Part shown: one piece after another, positions 16,913 to 25,690 of the stretch
Layout of the letters: each line of letters begins with the position of its first letter
How positions within the stretch are numbered: the stretch's first letter is position 1
Assembly (NCBI RefSeq): GCF_000257665.1
Contig: NZ_AJKR01000002.1
Location: forward strand, 186,001 to 250,000
Source: Candidatus Aquiluna sp. IMCC13023
Lineage (GTDB): Bacteria; Actinomycetota; Actinomycetes; Actinomycetales; Microbacteriaceae
DNA length: 64,000 nt
Reading direction: 5' to 3'
Notes under the pieces: generated by a model
The model's input: the letters and a program-made list of their open reading frames with translations, nothing else
Database searches by the model: none
Told to the model about the DNA's origin: nothing
Program-made: the position numbers and the translations under genes

Positions 16913-17689
16913 CTACTTTGAAACTTCTTCTTTGTACTCGGTCTTCGCAAACTCAGCATCGTCAGCAGCGCTCTTGATACGAGCGATGGTGAAGATCATT
17001 AGGCCGAATAGGCACTTAGCAAGGATGTCCGCGATGGTGTAACCGGCTTCGCGAAGAACGAATGATGTCTCGTCGAATCCGGTTGCGTTCATGCTAGCGA
17101 TGAACGCGATTGGGTAAACACCCCAGGTTGCAAGAAGAAGGAGACGTAGTTCCTTGATCTTCTTTACAACCCCGGCTGGCTGACGGTCAAGGCTCTTGCC
17201 AAGCTCGACGAACAGTACGTAAAGGATGTATAGGAATGGGATGGTTGAAAGCAAGCCCCAAAGTGACGCGTCGCCTTCATAGAAAAGGTTTAGCTGTGCA
17301 TCTCCTGGGTAGCCAAGACCAATCATTAGCGCGGCTGCAGGAACAAGCCTTACCAACATCTTGGTCTGAACTGCGCGAGCCAAAGCCAAAACGGCAATGG
17401 TCTCAACCAGCAGTAGAGGAACTGTTAGGAACCAGTCGATGTAGCGGTAGCCGACGTTGTAGACGACTCCCTCAACTGCTTCGGGTCCGAATGTCTCATT
17501 GAAGCTGTCAAACATTCTGAAGTAGTGGTAAGCGGCAATTGCTGTAACTGTTCCCGAGACCATTACGGCCATGCGGTAACGAGGCAATACGCGCTCACGT
17601 GCTACGAACAAAAAGATGGTGGTGAACAACATGCTCGCGATGCCCAGCGAGAACAGGTTGTAAAGGAGGTTATATCCTTCATAGCTCAT
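16913..17689 (-). CDS. Actinorhodopsin-type light-driven proton pump
   Basis: 258 residues, seven helices. Helix C reads RYIDWFLTVPLLLVE, giving Asp85, Thr89 and Glu96, the DTE set of outward proton pumps (acceptor, helix-C threonine, donor). Leu93, at the spectral-tuning site, predicts green absorption. The retinal Schiff-base lysine is Lys225 in DILAKCLFG. His55 (AAYHYF) matches the conserved histidine that pairs with the proton acceptor. Gly145 in SLWGLLSTIPF matches the small residue that opens the fenestration for a carotenoid antenna in xanthorhodopsin. A strong terminator follows. No retinal-forming dioxygenase gene lies in this window. Confidence 0.95.
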   Translation of the reverse strand: MSYEGYNLLYNLFSLGIASMLFTTIFLFVARERVLPRYRMAVMVSGTVTAIAAYHYFRMFDSFNETFGPEAVEGVVYNVGYRYIDWFLTVPLLLVETIAVLALARAVQTKMLVRLVPAAALMIGLGYPGDAQLNLFYEGDASLWGLLSTIPFLYILYVLFVELGKSLDRQPAGVVKKIKELRLLLLATWGVYPIAFIASMNATGFDETSFVLREAGYTIADILAKCLFGLMIFTIARIKSAADDAEFAKTEYKEEVSK

Positions 17690-17740
17690 TAGTTTTTCCC
17701 TTTCGATTTTCTTTTATTTAAAAGCCCGCGACATAGAAAA

Positions 17741-17774
17741 TTTCGGCGGACTTGGAGAACCAACTCTGCCGAAA
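17741..17774 (-). promoter_or_regulatory. Hairpin in the rhodopsin 5' region
   Basis: TTTCGGCGGACTTG (from 17741) and CAACTCTGCCGAAA (ending 17774) are inverted repeats with two non-Watson-Crick positions (one of them G-T) and a short loop. It lies about 50 bases upstream of the rhodopsin start. It could be an mRNA leader stem-loop or an operator. A second inverted repeat, ACAGA/TCTGT, occurs at about 17811-17826. Confidence 0.4.
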
Positions 17775-17879
17775 TAGCCCATCAATGCGCACTTCACATC
17801 ATTATTACAACAGATAGTTGTCTGTGAAACTCCTGAAAACTATAACGTTTTGGTAACGGAGATTTTGCTGGAATTTCGA

Positions 17880-18344
17880 CTAATATCCAAGCTCCAACGT
17901 GCCGCTCTGAAGCTCCTCGGGAAAGCCTGTGAAGAAGAATTCAGCAAGCATTGGACCCTTGGGTAAAAACATGACTTCTTGACGCATGCCCTCGATAATT
18001 GCTCCTTCGCTAGACCTCAACAACAGCCTTAGTTCACGTGTCCCCTCGAGTCGGCCGCGGTTCACAAACCTCAACTGGATACTGGTTCCCCACTCGCCAA
18101 CCATTACAAGGTAGGACTCTGGAGTGGTTACTAGCTCTAAGCCGGCGAGCTTGTCTATGGGCGCGCAATCGTCTAGGTAGCAATAATCAATTTGATTTGG
18201 ATCAAGCTGAGTGATTTGGATTCTGGGGGCGGCCTGAAGAATCCAGTAGCCGATAAGCGCGATAACCATAGCTGCGGAAACCACAACACTGAGGACTATT
18301 GACCACCGCTGGCCGGTGGATGTGGTCAGCCATGGTCTTTTCAT
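17880..18344 (-). CDS. Membrane-anchored protein of unknown function
   Basis: 154 residues with one N-terminal transmembrane helix (IVLSVVVSAAMVIALIGYW) and an exported domain of about 110 residues. That domain holds two cysteines close together (DYCYLDDCAP), likely a disulfide, and looks all-beta (SIQLRFVNRGRLEGTRELRLLLRS). No known family is recognised. It is transcribed towards the rhodopsin gene from a start 74 bases away from psuG, on the other strand. Confidence 0.65.
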   Translation of the reverse strand: MKRPWLTTSTGQRWSIVLSVVVSAAMVIALIGYWILQAAPRIQITQLDPNQIDYCYLDDCAPIDKLAGLELVTTPESYLVMVGEWGTSIQLRFVNRGRLEGTRELRLLLRSSEGAIIEGMRQEVMFLPKGPMLAEFFFTGFPEELQSGTLELGY

Positions 18345-18418
18345 TACTTTTCGCGCTTTCTAAAAAAAACAATCTACTGCCTTCGAGCCCTCAGATAGCC
18401 TTGAGCACTGGAGATGAA

Positions 18419-19324
18419 ATGAAAATTAGCAAACAGGTTCAAGAAGCACTGGAAACCAACAGGCCCGTGGTCGCACTAGAGTCCACGATTATTTCCCACG
18501 GTCTTCCATATCCTAGAAACATCGCAGCGGCTAAAGAATTCGAGCAGCAACTGATTGATGCAGAAGTTGTTCCGGCGACAATCGGCATTATTGGTGGCGT
18601 CCCGACAATTGGTCTTAGTCAAGACGAGCTGGAGCAAATAGCCAGTGAGGGAACTGCTAAGTCTTCGGTCCGAGATCTTCCTATCATTGCTGCCAAAGGC
18701 ATCAATGGGGCGACCACGGTTGCCGCTACCGCTTATCTGGCAGCCAAGGCCGGCATCAGGGTCTTTGCAACCGGAGGCCTCGGCGGTGTCCACCAGGGGG
18801 CTAATGAGACCTTTGATGAGTCAGCTGACCTGACTAGCCTTGCCACCTGTCCGGTGGTGGTCGTAAGCGCGGGAGTAAAGTCCGTGCTGGATATTTCAGC
18901 GACCCTTGAAAGGCTAGAAACCTTGAGCATCCCGGTTGTTGGCTACAAAACAACTAATTTCCCAAGCTTCTGGCTTCCGACAAGCGATTACACCCTGGAC
19001 TGGAGCGTGGACTCAGCCGATGAAGTAGCAGCGATTGTTTTTGCACAGCAGAAGCTTGGGTCTTTGGCAGCACTGCTGATTGCAAACCCGGTCCCAGAAG
19101 ATCAAGCCTGGAATAAGGCTGACCACGATATGGTCTTGGAAAAAGCATTTGCAGCTGCAAATAAAGCAGGCGTGCGAGGAAAACACGTCACTCCTTTCTT
19201 GCTCGATTTCATAGTCGGGGCTTCCAATCAAGCCTCACTTGAAGTTAACTTGTCACTGGTTAGGAATAACATTTCGGTAGCCGCGGAGATTTCCAAGGCC
19301 ATAGCTCGCGGAGGCGTTAATTAA
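18419..19324 (+). CDS. psuG: Pseudouridine-5'-phosphate glycosidase
   Basis: ATG 18419 is chosen over upstream in-frame starts because GGAGA precedes it and the product then begins KISKQVQEAL, as in PsuG (about 300 residues). Family stretches include ALESTIISHGLPYP, GIIGGVPTIGL, RDLPIIAAKGINGATTVAAT and FATGGLGGVHQGA. The enzyme splits pseudouridine 5'-phosphate into uracil and ribose 5-phosphate using a lysine Schiff base and a metal. The sugar kinase gene that follows overlaps its stop, so pseudouridine salvage (kinase then glycosidase) is the likely pathway. Confidence 0.92.
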   Translation: MKISKQVQEALETNRPVVALESTIISHGLPYPRNIAAAKEFEQQLIDAEVVPATIGIIGGVPTIGLSQDELEQIASEGTAKSSVRDLPIIAAKGINGATTVAATAYLAAKAGIRVFATGGLGGVHQGANETFDESADLTSLATCPVVVVSAGVKSVLDISATLERLETLSIPVVGYKTTNFPSFWLPTSDYTLDWSVDSADEVAAIVFAQQKLGSLAALLIANPVPEDQAWNKADHDMVLEKAFAAANKAGVRGKHVTPFLLDFIVGASNQASLEVNLSLVRNNISVAAEISKAIARGGVN

Positions 19325-20201
19325 AGCTTTAGTTGTTGGCGACATAATCGAAGATATCGTTGTGATGCCGATTGGCCAAGTTCAATCGAACACCGACAAC
19401 GAATCAAAACTGGTTGCGACCTCTGGAGGGTCGGCCGCGAACTTTGCGGTCTGGCTAGCTACCTTGCAGATCGAGACGCATTTGTTTGCCCGGGTCGGTA
19501 AGGGTGACGGCAAAAAGTTCGCCGCTGAGTTCAAGGCTAAAAATGTCATCGCGCACTTGCAAGAAGATCAAGTTCTTTCCACCGGCCGAATAGTGGTTCT
19601 GATAAACGGCGATAATCGCACTTTTTTCACCGACAGGGGAGCAAACCAGAACCTTGAAGTTGGCGTGATGCCAGTTGAAGCATTCGGGGACTTTTTATAC
19701 ATTTCCGGCTACACAGTGCTATCTATCGGAACTGAGGGAACTCAGAAACTAATGGCGATGGCAAAAGCTCACGGCATGGTTACTGTATGTGATCCCGGAA
19801 GCGCAAGCTTCATCAGAGACTACGGAGCCAAATACTTCCTGGAGGCCATCGAGGGAGCGGATGCAATTTTCCCAAATCTTGAAGAAGCGCAAGCCCTGAC
19901 TGGCGAGGAGTCGCCAACCCGCGTGGCGGACGCTCTTCACGAGAAATTTCCGCTTGTAGTTGTGACGCTGGGTAAAGACGGGGCTTATGTCAGAAACCCA
20001 ACAACCGCTGAGCTAGTGCCTGGAGTAGCAGCGAAGGTTGTTGATCCAACCGGAGCCGGAGACGCATTTGCCGCAATGTTCATGCGGACTATCTTGGATG
20101 GCGACGTGAAGGCGGCAGAGGCAGCGAGAGTAGCCTGCGAGTTCGCAGCCGAAGCAATGGAAGTAATCGGCGGTCAGCCAGACTCAGCTGAATCTAACTA
20201 A
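19320..20201 (+). CDS. psuK: PfkB-family kinase, probable pseudouridine kinase, apparent ATT start
   Basis: The PfkB fold is clear: ALVVGDIIEDIVVMP strand, SGGSAANFAVWLA, FFTDRGANQNL and the catalytic TGAGDAFAAMF. The opening strand is encoded upstream of the first canonical start (GTG 19362). In frame, the only codon preceded by a ribosome site is ATT at 19320-19322, with GGAGG at 19310-19314, five bases away. It overlaps the psuG stop, and the resulting product begins KALVVGD as expected. ATT initiation is rare (infC is the known case), so this start is an inference. Coupling to psuG points to pseudouridine as substrate. Confidence 0.85.
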   Translation: MKALVVGDIIEDIVVMPIGQVQSNTDNESKLVATSGGSAANFAVWLATLQIETHLFARVGKGDGKKFAAEFKAKNVIAHLQEDQVLSTGRIVVLINGDNRTFFTDRGANQNLEVGVMPVEAFGDFLYISGYTVLSIGTEGTQKLMAMAKAHGMVTVCDPGSASFIRDYGAKYFLEAIEGADAIFPNLEEAQALTGEESPTRVADALHEKFPLVVVTLGKDGAYVRNPTTAELVPGVAAKVVDPTGAGDAFAAMFMRTILDGDVKAAEAARVACEFAAEAMEVIGGQPDSAESN

Positions 20202-20212
20202 AGACTTAGTTG

Positions 20213-21064
20213 CTAGTGCCCTTTGGGGTGCCAGACGGTTTTAGTTTCCATCAGATCAAGAATGTGCTGAAGCGAGCCCTTGGCACCAGTTCTTGAATAG
20301 CCACCTTTTCGAATTACTCGCTTTAGGTTTTCAGCAGCAAGCATCTCAAGCTCCGCAGCATTCGAGGTGCCCTCTAGGTCAATGGCGTTGACATCCATGT
20401 GAGAAGCAAGCCAGCTTCCAAGTTCACTGGCGTTGCCGGTGAGAATGTTGACCACTCCGCCTGGAAGGTCGGAGGTTTCTAATACTTCGGCAAGTGTCAC
20501 GGCGCAAATCGGTAAGGTCTCCGATGTGATCGCAATAATCGAGTTACCAGAAACTATCGCCGGGGCGATTGTGTTCACCAGTCCAACCAAAGAGCTGTCT
20601 TGAGGCGCAAATGCTGCCACGACTCCAGTTGGTTGATTGGTTGAAATATTAAAGAACGGTCCGGCAACCGGGTTCATGTTGCCTGCAACCGCATCGATTT
20701 TGTCGGTCCAGCCGGCGTGCCAAACCCAAGAGTCAATGGCACTATCTACTTCTTGGTTGGCCTGCTTTTCGCTTTTGCCAGTCAGCTCACGAATTTCGGC
20801 AACGAACTGCTCGCGCCTGCCTTCAAGCATTTCTGCAATTCGGTAGAGAACCTGTCCGCGGTTATAAGGAGTTGCGCTAGCCCAACCGGATTGAGCGGAG
20901 CGAGCAACAACAACGGAGTCACGAACGTCTTTTCGAGACGCCTTAGCAACGTTGGCTAGAAACTCACCCTTGTGGTTGTTAACTTTATAGATTCGGCCCG
21001 ATTCAGATCGAGGAAACTTGCCACCGATAAAGAGTTTGTAGGTTTTCTTTACTTCCAAGCGCAT
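20213..21064 (-). CDS. Half-length aldehyde-dehydrogenase-family protein lacking the catalytic domain
   Basis: 283 residues matching the N-terminal, NAD-binding half of ALDH enzymes (YKLFIGGKF, RGQVLYRIAEML, GVVAAFAPQDSSLVGLVNTI, VVNILTG). It stops shortly after the point where the catalytic glutamate would lie; the active-site cysteine region is absent. The usual length is about 480. ATG 21064 overlaps the stop of the full-length ALDH upstream (TAATG), so the two are made together. It is not obviously broken, as reading frame and coupling are intact, so a non-catalytic partner subunit is as likely as decay. Confidence 0.85.
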   Translation of the reverse strand: MRLEVKKTYKLFIGGKFPRSESGRIYKVNNHKGEFLANVAKASRKDVRDSVVVARSAQSGWASATPYNRGQVLYRIAEMLEGRREQFVAEIRELTGKSEKQANQEVDSAIDSWVWHAGWTDKIDAVAGNMNPVAGPFFNISTNQPTGVVAAFAPQDSSLVGLVNTIAPAIVSGNSIIAITSETLPICAVTLAEVLETSDLPGGVVNILTGNASELGSWLASHMDVNAIDLEGTSNAAELEMLAAENLKRVIRKGGYSRTGAKGSLQHILDLMETKTVWHPKGH

Positions 21065-22494
21065 TAGTTTGATCCCTTCAAGTAGCTGAGCAATCCGTGA
21101 CGGCCGCCCTCGCGGCCGTAGCCGGATTCTTTGAAGCCACCAAATGGGCTGGCTGGGTCGAACTGATTGAAAGTATTTGCCCACACCACACCGGCGTTTA
21201 GTTGATCGGCCATCTTCAGAATCCTTGAGCCCTTTTCAGTCCACACACCAGCGCTTAGGCCGTACTGAGAGTTGTTGGCTTTTGCTACCGCTTCAGCCGG
21301 TGTCCTAAAGGTCATGACAGACAGTACCGGCCCGAAGATTTCTTCCCTGACAACGGTATTGGCAGGTGAGACACCCGTGATGATCGTTGGCGCATACCAG
21401 AAACCATTTTTTGGAATTGCGCAGGATGGAGCCCAGGCTTGGCCACCTTCTTTAATACCTTGCTTTACCAAGCGGTCAATCTTCGTTAGCTGCTCCTTGG
21501 AGTTGATTGCACCGATGTCGGTGTTCTTGTCCATTGGGTCACCCAGACGAATGTTCTCCATGCGCGCTTTAAGCTTTTTGATAACAACGTCTTGAACTGA
21601 CTCTTGAACCAGCAACCTGGAACCGGCGCAGCAGACATGACCCTGGTTAAAAAATATTCCATTTACTATGCCTTCGACTGCCTGGTCTAGAGCGGCATCC
21701 TCAAAGACGATGTTGGCGGCCTTGCCGCCAAGTTCCAGAGTTGCCTTTTTATCGGTTCCGGCAATCTGCTTGGCAATTATTCTTCCGACGTCAGTTGAGC
21801 CGGTGAAGGCAATCTTGTTTACGTCTGGGTGGCCGACCATCATGGCTCCGGTGTCGCCAAAGCCCGTGACGATGTTTACAACACCATCTGGCAGTTCTGC
21901 CTGTTGGCAGATTTCTGCAAACAACAGTGCTGTCAAAGGGGTTGTTTCGGCAGGCTTTAGGACAACGGTGTTTCCGGCGGCAAGCGCAGGGGCAATTTTC
22001 CAAGCCAACATCATCAGCGGGAAGTTCCAAGGAACTATCTGGGAGACAACTCCGTGAGCCTTTGGGTTTGCTCCTAGGCCTGCGTAATCAAGCTTGTCGG
22101 CCCAGCCTGCGTAGTAGAAGAACCATGATGCAACCAGCGGGATGTCAACGTCGCGGGTCTCCTTGATTGGCTTGCCGTTATTGAGAGTCTCGGCAACCGC
22201 GAGTTCGCGGGAGCGCTCTTGGATAATTCTTGCGATTCGGTAAAGGTATTTGCCTCTGGTCGCCCCATCCAGTTTGCTCCAGGTTTTCTCATACGCAGTA
22301 CGTGCTGCTTTCACTGCCGAATCGACATCTTTTGCTGTGCCGTGAGATATCTCGGCCAGAACCTGCTCGGTCGCAGGGTTGATGGTGCTGAAGGTGTTGG
22401 CAGGCTTGGTGAACTTGCCACCAATGAAGTGTCCGTACGAGGCTTGAAACTTCACTAGGTCTTTGGATTCTGGTGCTGGCGAGTAATCAAACAT
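21064..22494 (-). CDS. NAD(P)-dependent aldehyde dehydrogenase
   Basis: 476 residues, full length. It shows IVPWNFPLMMLAWKIAPAL, the NAD-loop AFTGSTDVGRII, the catalytic glutamate in LELGGKAANIVF and the catalytic cysteine in NQGHVCCAGSRL. It begins 8 bases after deoC. DeoC releases acetaldehyde plus glyceraldehyde 3-phosphate, so this enzyme most likely oxidises acetaldehyde to acetate in the deoxyribose salvage operon deoC-aldh-aldh(short). Confidence 0.92.
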   Translation of the reverse strand: MFDYSPAPESKDLVKFQASYGHFIGGKFTKPANTFSTINPATEQVLAEISHGTAKDVDSAVKAARTAYEKTWSKLDGATRGKYLYRIARIIQERSRELAVAETLNNGKPIKETRDVDIPLVASWFFYYAGWADKLDYAGLGANPKAHGVVSQIVPWNFPLMMLAWKIAPALAAGNTVVLKPAETTPLTALLFAEICQQAELPDGVVNIVTGFGDTGAMMVGHPDVNKIAFTGSTDVGRIIAKQIAGTDKKATLELGGKAANIVFEDAALDQAVEGIVNGIFFNQGHVCCAGSRLLVQESVQDVVIKKLKARMENIRLGDPMDKNTDIGAINSKEQLTKIDRLVKQGIKEGGQAWAPSCAIPKNGFWYAPTIITGVSPANTVVREEIFGPVLSVMTFRTPAEAVAKANNSQYGLSAGVWTEKGSRILKMADQLNAGVVWANTFNQFDPASPFGGFKESGYGREGGRHGLLSYLKGSN

Positions 22495-22502
22495 ATTGGC
22501 TC

Positions 22503-23474
22503 CTAGTCCACGCTCACGTAGTCACGACCGGAGTAGTGACCGGTTGTTAGTTTTTGTCGCTGCATCAAGACATCGTTTAGCAAGCTAGATGCACCAAATC
22601 GGAAGTATTTCGGGGTGAGCCACTCTTCGCCAGCAGTTTCCTTAACGACTACCAAGTACTTGATGGCATCTTTGGCAGTTCTGATTCCGCCGGCAGGCTT
22701 CACACCGATTTGAATTTTGGTCTGGTCAAACCAGTCCTTTACCGCCTGCAGCATCAGAAGCGTGATTGGAAGCGTCGCGTTGATGCTTACTTTGCCGGTG
22801 GAGGTTTTAATAAAGTCAGGGCCGGCAAGCATTGCAAGATAGCTGGCACGTCTTATGTTGTCGTAGGTTTCTAGTTCGCCGGTTTCCAGAATCACCTTTA
22901 GGTGAGCGCGGGTTCCATCTTTTCTGAGGCAGGCTGCCTTGACAGCAAGTATCTGCTTATAAACCTCTAGATAGTTACCTGACAAAAAAGCTCCGCGGTC
23001 GATCACCATGTCTATTTCATCGGCCCCGGCATTAACCGCATCCTTTGTGTCAGCGATTTTGACCGGCAGGCTCGCGCGTCCAGAAGGGAATGCGGTTGCT
23101 ACTGCGGCCACGTGAATCTTGTTTTTGCCAAGTGCTTCTTTGGCATGTTTGACCATATCTCCGTAGACACAAATCGCTGCTGGCTGCGGGGTGGTTAGAT
23201 CGGTTGGGTCTGGAGTAATCGCCTTTAGGCAGAGGCTGCGGACTCGCTCTTTAGTGTCGGCGCCCTCGAGGGTTGTCAGATCCATCATCTTTATTGCCAT
23301 GTCCAGAGCCCAGGCTTTGGAGTCGGTTTTGATAGACCTGGTTCCAAGGGATGCGGTGCGGGCTTCTAGTCCAACTTTGTCCACGCCCGGCAGCGAGTGC
23401 AGCCAGCGGCTAAGGCTCTGGTTGGTAATCCTTGAGCCGACAACGGCTTCGGGGTCAATAGTTGGCAAAGTCAC
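22503..23474 (-). CDS. deoC: Deoxyribose-phosphate aldolase
   Basis: 323 residues. The Schiff-base lysine lies in DFIKTSTGKVS and the phosphate-binding turn in GVKPAGGIRTAKDA; AGADEIDMVID is also characteristic. It cleaves 2-deoxyribose 5-phosphate to acetaldehyde and glyceraldehyde 3-phosphate. It is longer than the E. coli enzyme (about 260), with an extra N-terminal ~60 residues, as in many actinobacteria. It is the first gene of an operon with two aldehyde dehydrogenase genes. Confidence 0.93.
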   Translation of the reverse strand: MTLPTIDPEAVVGSRITNQSLSRWLHSLPGVDKVGLEARTASLGTRSIKTDSKAWALDMAIKMMDLTTLEGADTKERVRSLCLKAITPDPTDLTTPQPAAICVYGDMVKHAKEALGKNKIHVAAVATAFPSGRASLPVKIADTKDAVNAGADEIDMVIDRGAFLSGNYLEVYKQILAVKAACLRKDGTRAHLKVILETGELETYDNIRRASYLAMLAGPDFIKTSTGKVSINATLPITLLMLQAVKDWFDQTKIQIGVKPAGGIRTAKDAIKYLVVVKETAGEEWLTPKYFRFGASSLLNDVLMQRQKLTTGHYSGRDYVSVD

Positions 23475-23501
23475 TCCTTGATAACTAAATGAGCCTATCG
23501 G

Positions 23502-24362
23502 TTATACCTCGAAAGTGGCCCCGGTTAGTTCTTCGCTGAGCTCCCAGAGCTGCTTCATCAATCCAAGATCCCGAGACTGCTTAGTGCCCTTTATTAGTTT
23601 TGGCTCACCCCAGAGCTCCTGGGCGGGGCCAACAAACTCGCCGCCGACTAGATCATCCCGGACGGCTGCCATTATTTGCGATCGCGCACCCTGCTTGGCA
23701 TTTTGGGCGAAACGGTCGAAGCGATTTGGGAAATTATCCTGCAGCCCGGTCATGGCCCACCCTGGGTGCGCGGCGACTGAAACGACCTTGCTTCCTGATT
23801 GTTTGGTTCTTAGATCAAGCTCCCTTGCGAACAACAAGCATGCCAATTTGGTGTCCGAATATCGCTGCCAACGGTCGTAGCTTTTCTGATGCGAACCTTT
23901 TAGTTGCTCGAGGCTCATCGATTGAAGCTTGCCTCTTCTGTGCACGGTGCTGGAAAGCGAGATGACTCTTGGCGCATCCGCTTTTTCTAATTGCTTCCAA
24001 AGGGCTTTGGTCAAGACAAAGTGCCCCAAGTGATTGATTGCCATTTGAGACTCGATGCCATCCACGGACAAACTGAAGTCCGGTCCCATTACTCCGGCGT
24101 TATTCATAAGAACATCAATTTGGCTGGAGAATTTATTGGCGAAGGAGCGAACCTCGTCAAAATTTGAAACGTCTAAAACTTGGCTGGTTATCTTCGATTT
24201 GGGGAATTGCTTGGATAAATCTTCGCCGGCTTTTTCGAGCCGGTCTTTGCCCCGGGCGGTCATCACGACATCGAACCCTTGGGCCGCAATCTCCTTGGCG
24301 GCCTCGAGGCCTAGTCCGCTGCTTGCGCCGGTTATCAGTGCTGTTCTATTTTTGGCTGGCAT
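23502..24362 (-). CDS. Short-chain dehydrogenase/reductase
   Basis: 286 residues with the NADP-binding TGASSGLG (residues 10-17), NNAGVMGP, the active-site serine in VISLSSTVH and the YSDTK catalytic Tyr-Lys pair. The C-terminal shape resembles the retinol-dehydrogenase/protochlorophyllide-reductase-like branch of the family. The substrate is unknown. It lies 27 bases upstream of deoC on the same strand and may be co-transcribed with the salvage operon. Confidence 0.9.
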   Translation of the reverse strand: MPAKNRTALITGASSGLGLEAAKEIAAQGFDVVMTARGKDRLEKAGEDLSKQFPKSKITSQVLDVSNFDEVRSFANKFSSQIDVLMNNAGVMGPDFSLSVDGIESQMAINHLGHFVLTKALWKQLEKADAPRVISLSSTVHRRGKLQSMSLEQLKGSHQKSYDRWQRYSDTKLACLLFARELDLRTKQSGSKVVSVAAHPGWAMTGLQDNFPNRFDRFAQNAKQGARSQIMAAVRDDLVGGEFVGPAQELWGEPKLIKGTKQSRDLGLMKQLWELSEELTGATFEV

Positions 24363-24478
24363 TTAGACGCAAGCTGCCTCTCGATTGATTGCGCTCGTCA
24401 TTTTCGAGCTTCGATTATTATGCCTTGAAACTTCACCGCAGCAATAGGCTTTAGGTCCTGTCCAATTTGAGGTGTTAG

Positions 24479-25690
24479 TTGACCAAGGGTTCATCGATTA
24501 CCGTTCGTCTCGGCGTGGGGCAGATTATTACTTGGGGATCTTCTTTCTACTTACCTGCGATTTTGGCCGTTCCAATTTCGGCTTCACTTGGTATTTCGAC
24601 TCAGGATTTCTTTTGGGCTTTCACCCTTTCGCTGTTGGTATCTGGCTTCCTAGGACCCCAGGTCGGCAGAGCGATTGATCGGCTTGGAGGCAGGGCCGTT
24701 CTGCCTTTCGGAAGCGTTGCCTTTTTTGCAGGACTGAGCCTGCTATCGGTGAGCACGAATCAAGTCATGCTTATTTCGGCTTGGTTGCTAATTGGTATTG
24801 GCGGGTCAATGGGCAATTACGATTCGGCCTTCGCAACTGCAGTTTCTTTCTTTGGCAATAAATCAAATCGCGTAATAGCCGGCATCACGGTGTTTGCCGG
24901 CTTTTCTTCCACAATTTCTTGGCCACTCACTAGCTATCTTGAGCAAACAATTGGCTGGCAGCAGGCAGTATTTTTCTGGGCCCTCATGCACCTAGTCGTC
25001 GCTCTGCCGCTCAACCTCAGCATCCCAAGGACTGAACCTAAAGAGGTTCCAACAACCACCGGTCCGATTCGGAAGATAATAAAAAACCGATTCCGGTTTG
25101 ATGTGCTGCTGGTGCTTTTTGCCTTGATGTTCGCACTCGAGGGCTTCATCGTTTCATCGGTCAACACCACCCTGCCATTTTTGCTCGGGGAACTGGGCGC
25201 TAGCTCTGAAGTGGCGTTGCTTGCTGCAACAATCCTGGGGCCATCCCAAGTGTTGGCAAGGGTATTGATTTTGGTCCCTGGAAAAATCATGACCCCAATG
25301 CGGGTGGCGGGGCTCTCAATTGCTGCCCACCCAATTGGGGTTGTCTTGATCTGGATCTTCGGAGTGAATGCCCTAATTCCGTTTGTGATTCTGCATGGCA
25401 TCGGAGTCGGCTTGAACCCATTTATTAGAGGCTCGCTGCCACTTTTGTTTTTTGGGACCGAGGGCTTTGGTCAACGCCAGGGCTACATCATGATGCTGAG
25501 CAAAATGGTGTCGGCACTTTCGCCATCGCTGCTGACGCTTCTGGTGTTGGCAAACGTTCAATCGGCAATCGGTCTAACCTTCGCAATGGGGGTCTTGGCT
25601 ATGGGATTGCTTGTCTGGCTAGGTGCGATTCACAGGGTCAGAAACAAGGCAGCGCTAGACGCTAGCGCTGCCTCAAGTCTTGAGGGTTAG
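24479..25690 (+). CDS. Major facilitator superfamily transporter
   Basis: 403 residues with about twelve hydrophobic helices in two halves. The loop LGPQVGRAIDRLGGRAVLPFG between helices 2 and 3 matches the MFS motif A. The TTG start has GAGG about 7 bases upstream. The substrate is not apparent. It resembles the oxalate/formate and drug-efflux-like branches in general layout only. Its last 29 bases overlap the 3' end of the convergent hydrolase gene. Confidence 0.85.
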   Translation: MTKGSSITVRLGVGQIITWGSSFYLPAILAVPISASLGISTQDFFWAFTLSLLVSGFLGPQVGRAIDRLGGRAVLPFGSVAFFAGLSLLSVSTNQVMLISAWLLIGIGGSMGNYDSAFATAVSFFGNKSNRVIAGITVFAGFSSTISWPLTSYLEQTIGWQQAVFFWALMHLVVALPLNLSIPRTEPKEVPTTTGPIRKIIKNRFRFDVLLVLFALMFALEGFIVSSVNTTLPFLLGELGASSEVALLAATILGPSQVLARVLILVPGKIMTPMRVAGLSIAAHPIGVVLIWIFGVNALIPFVILHGIGVGLNPFIRGSLPLLFFGTEGFGQRQGYIMMLSKMVSALSPSLLTLLVLANVQSAIGLTFAMGVLAMGLLVWLGAIHRVRNKAALDASAASSLEG

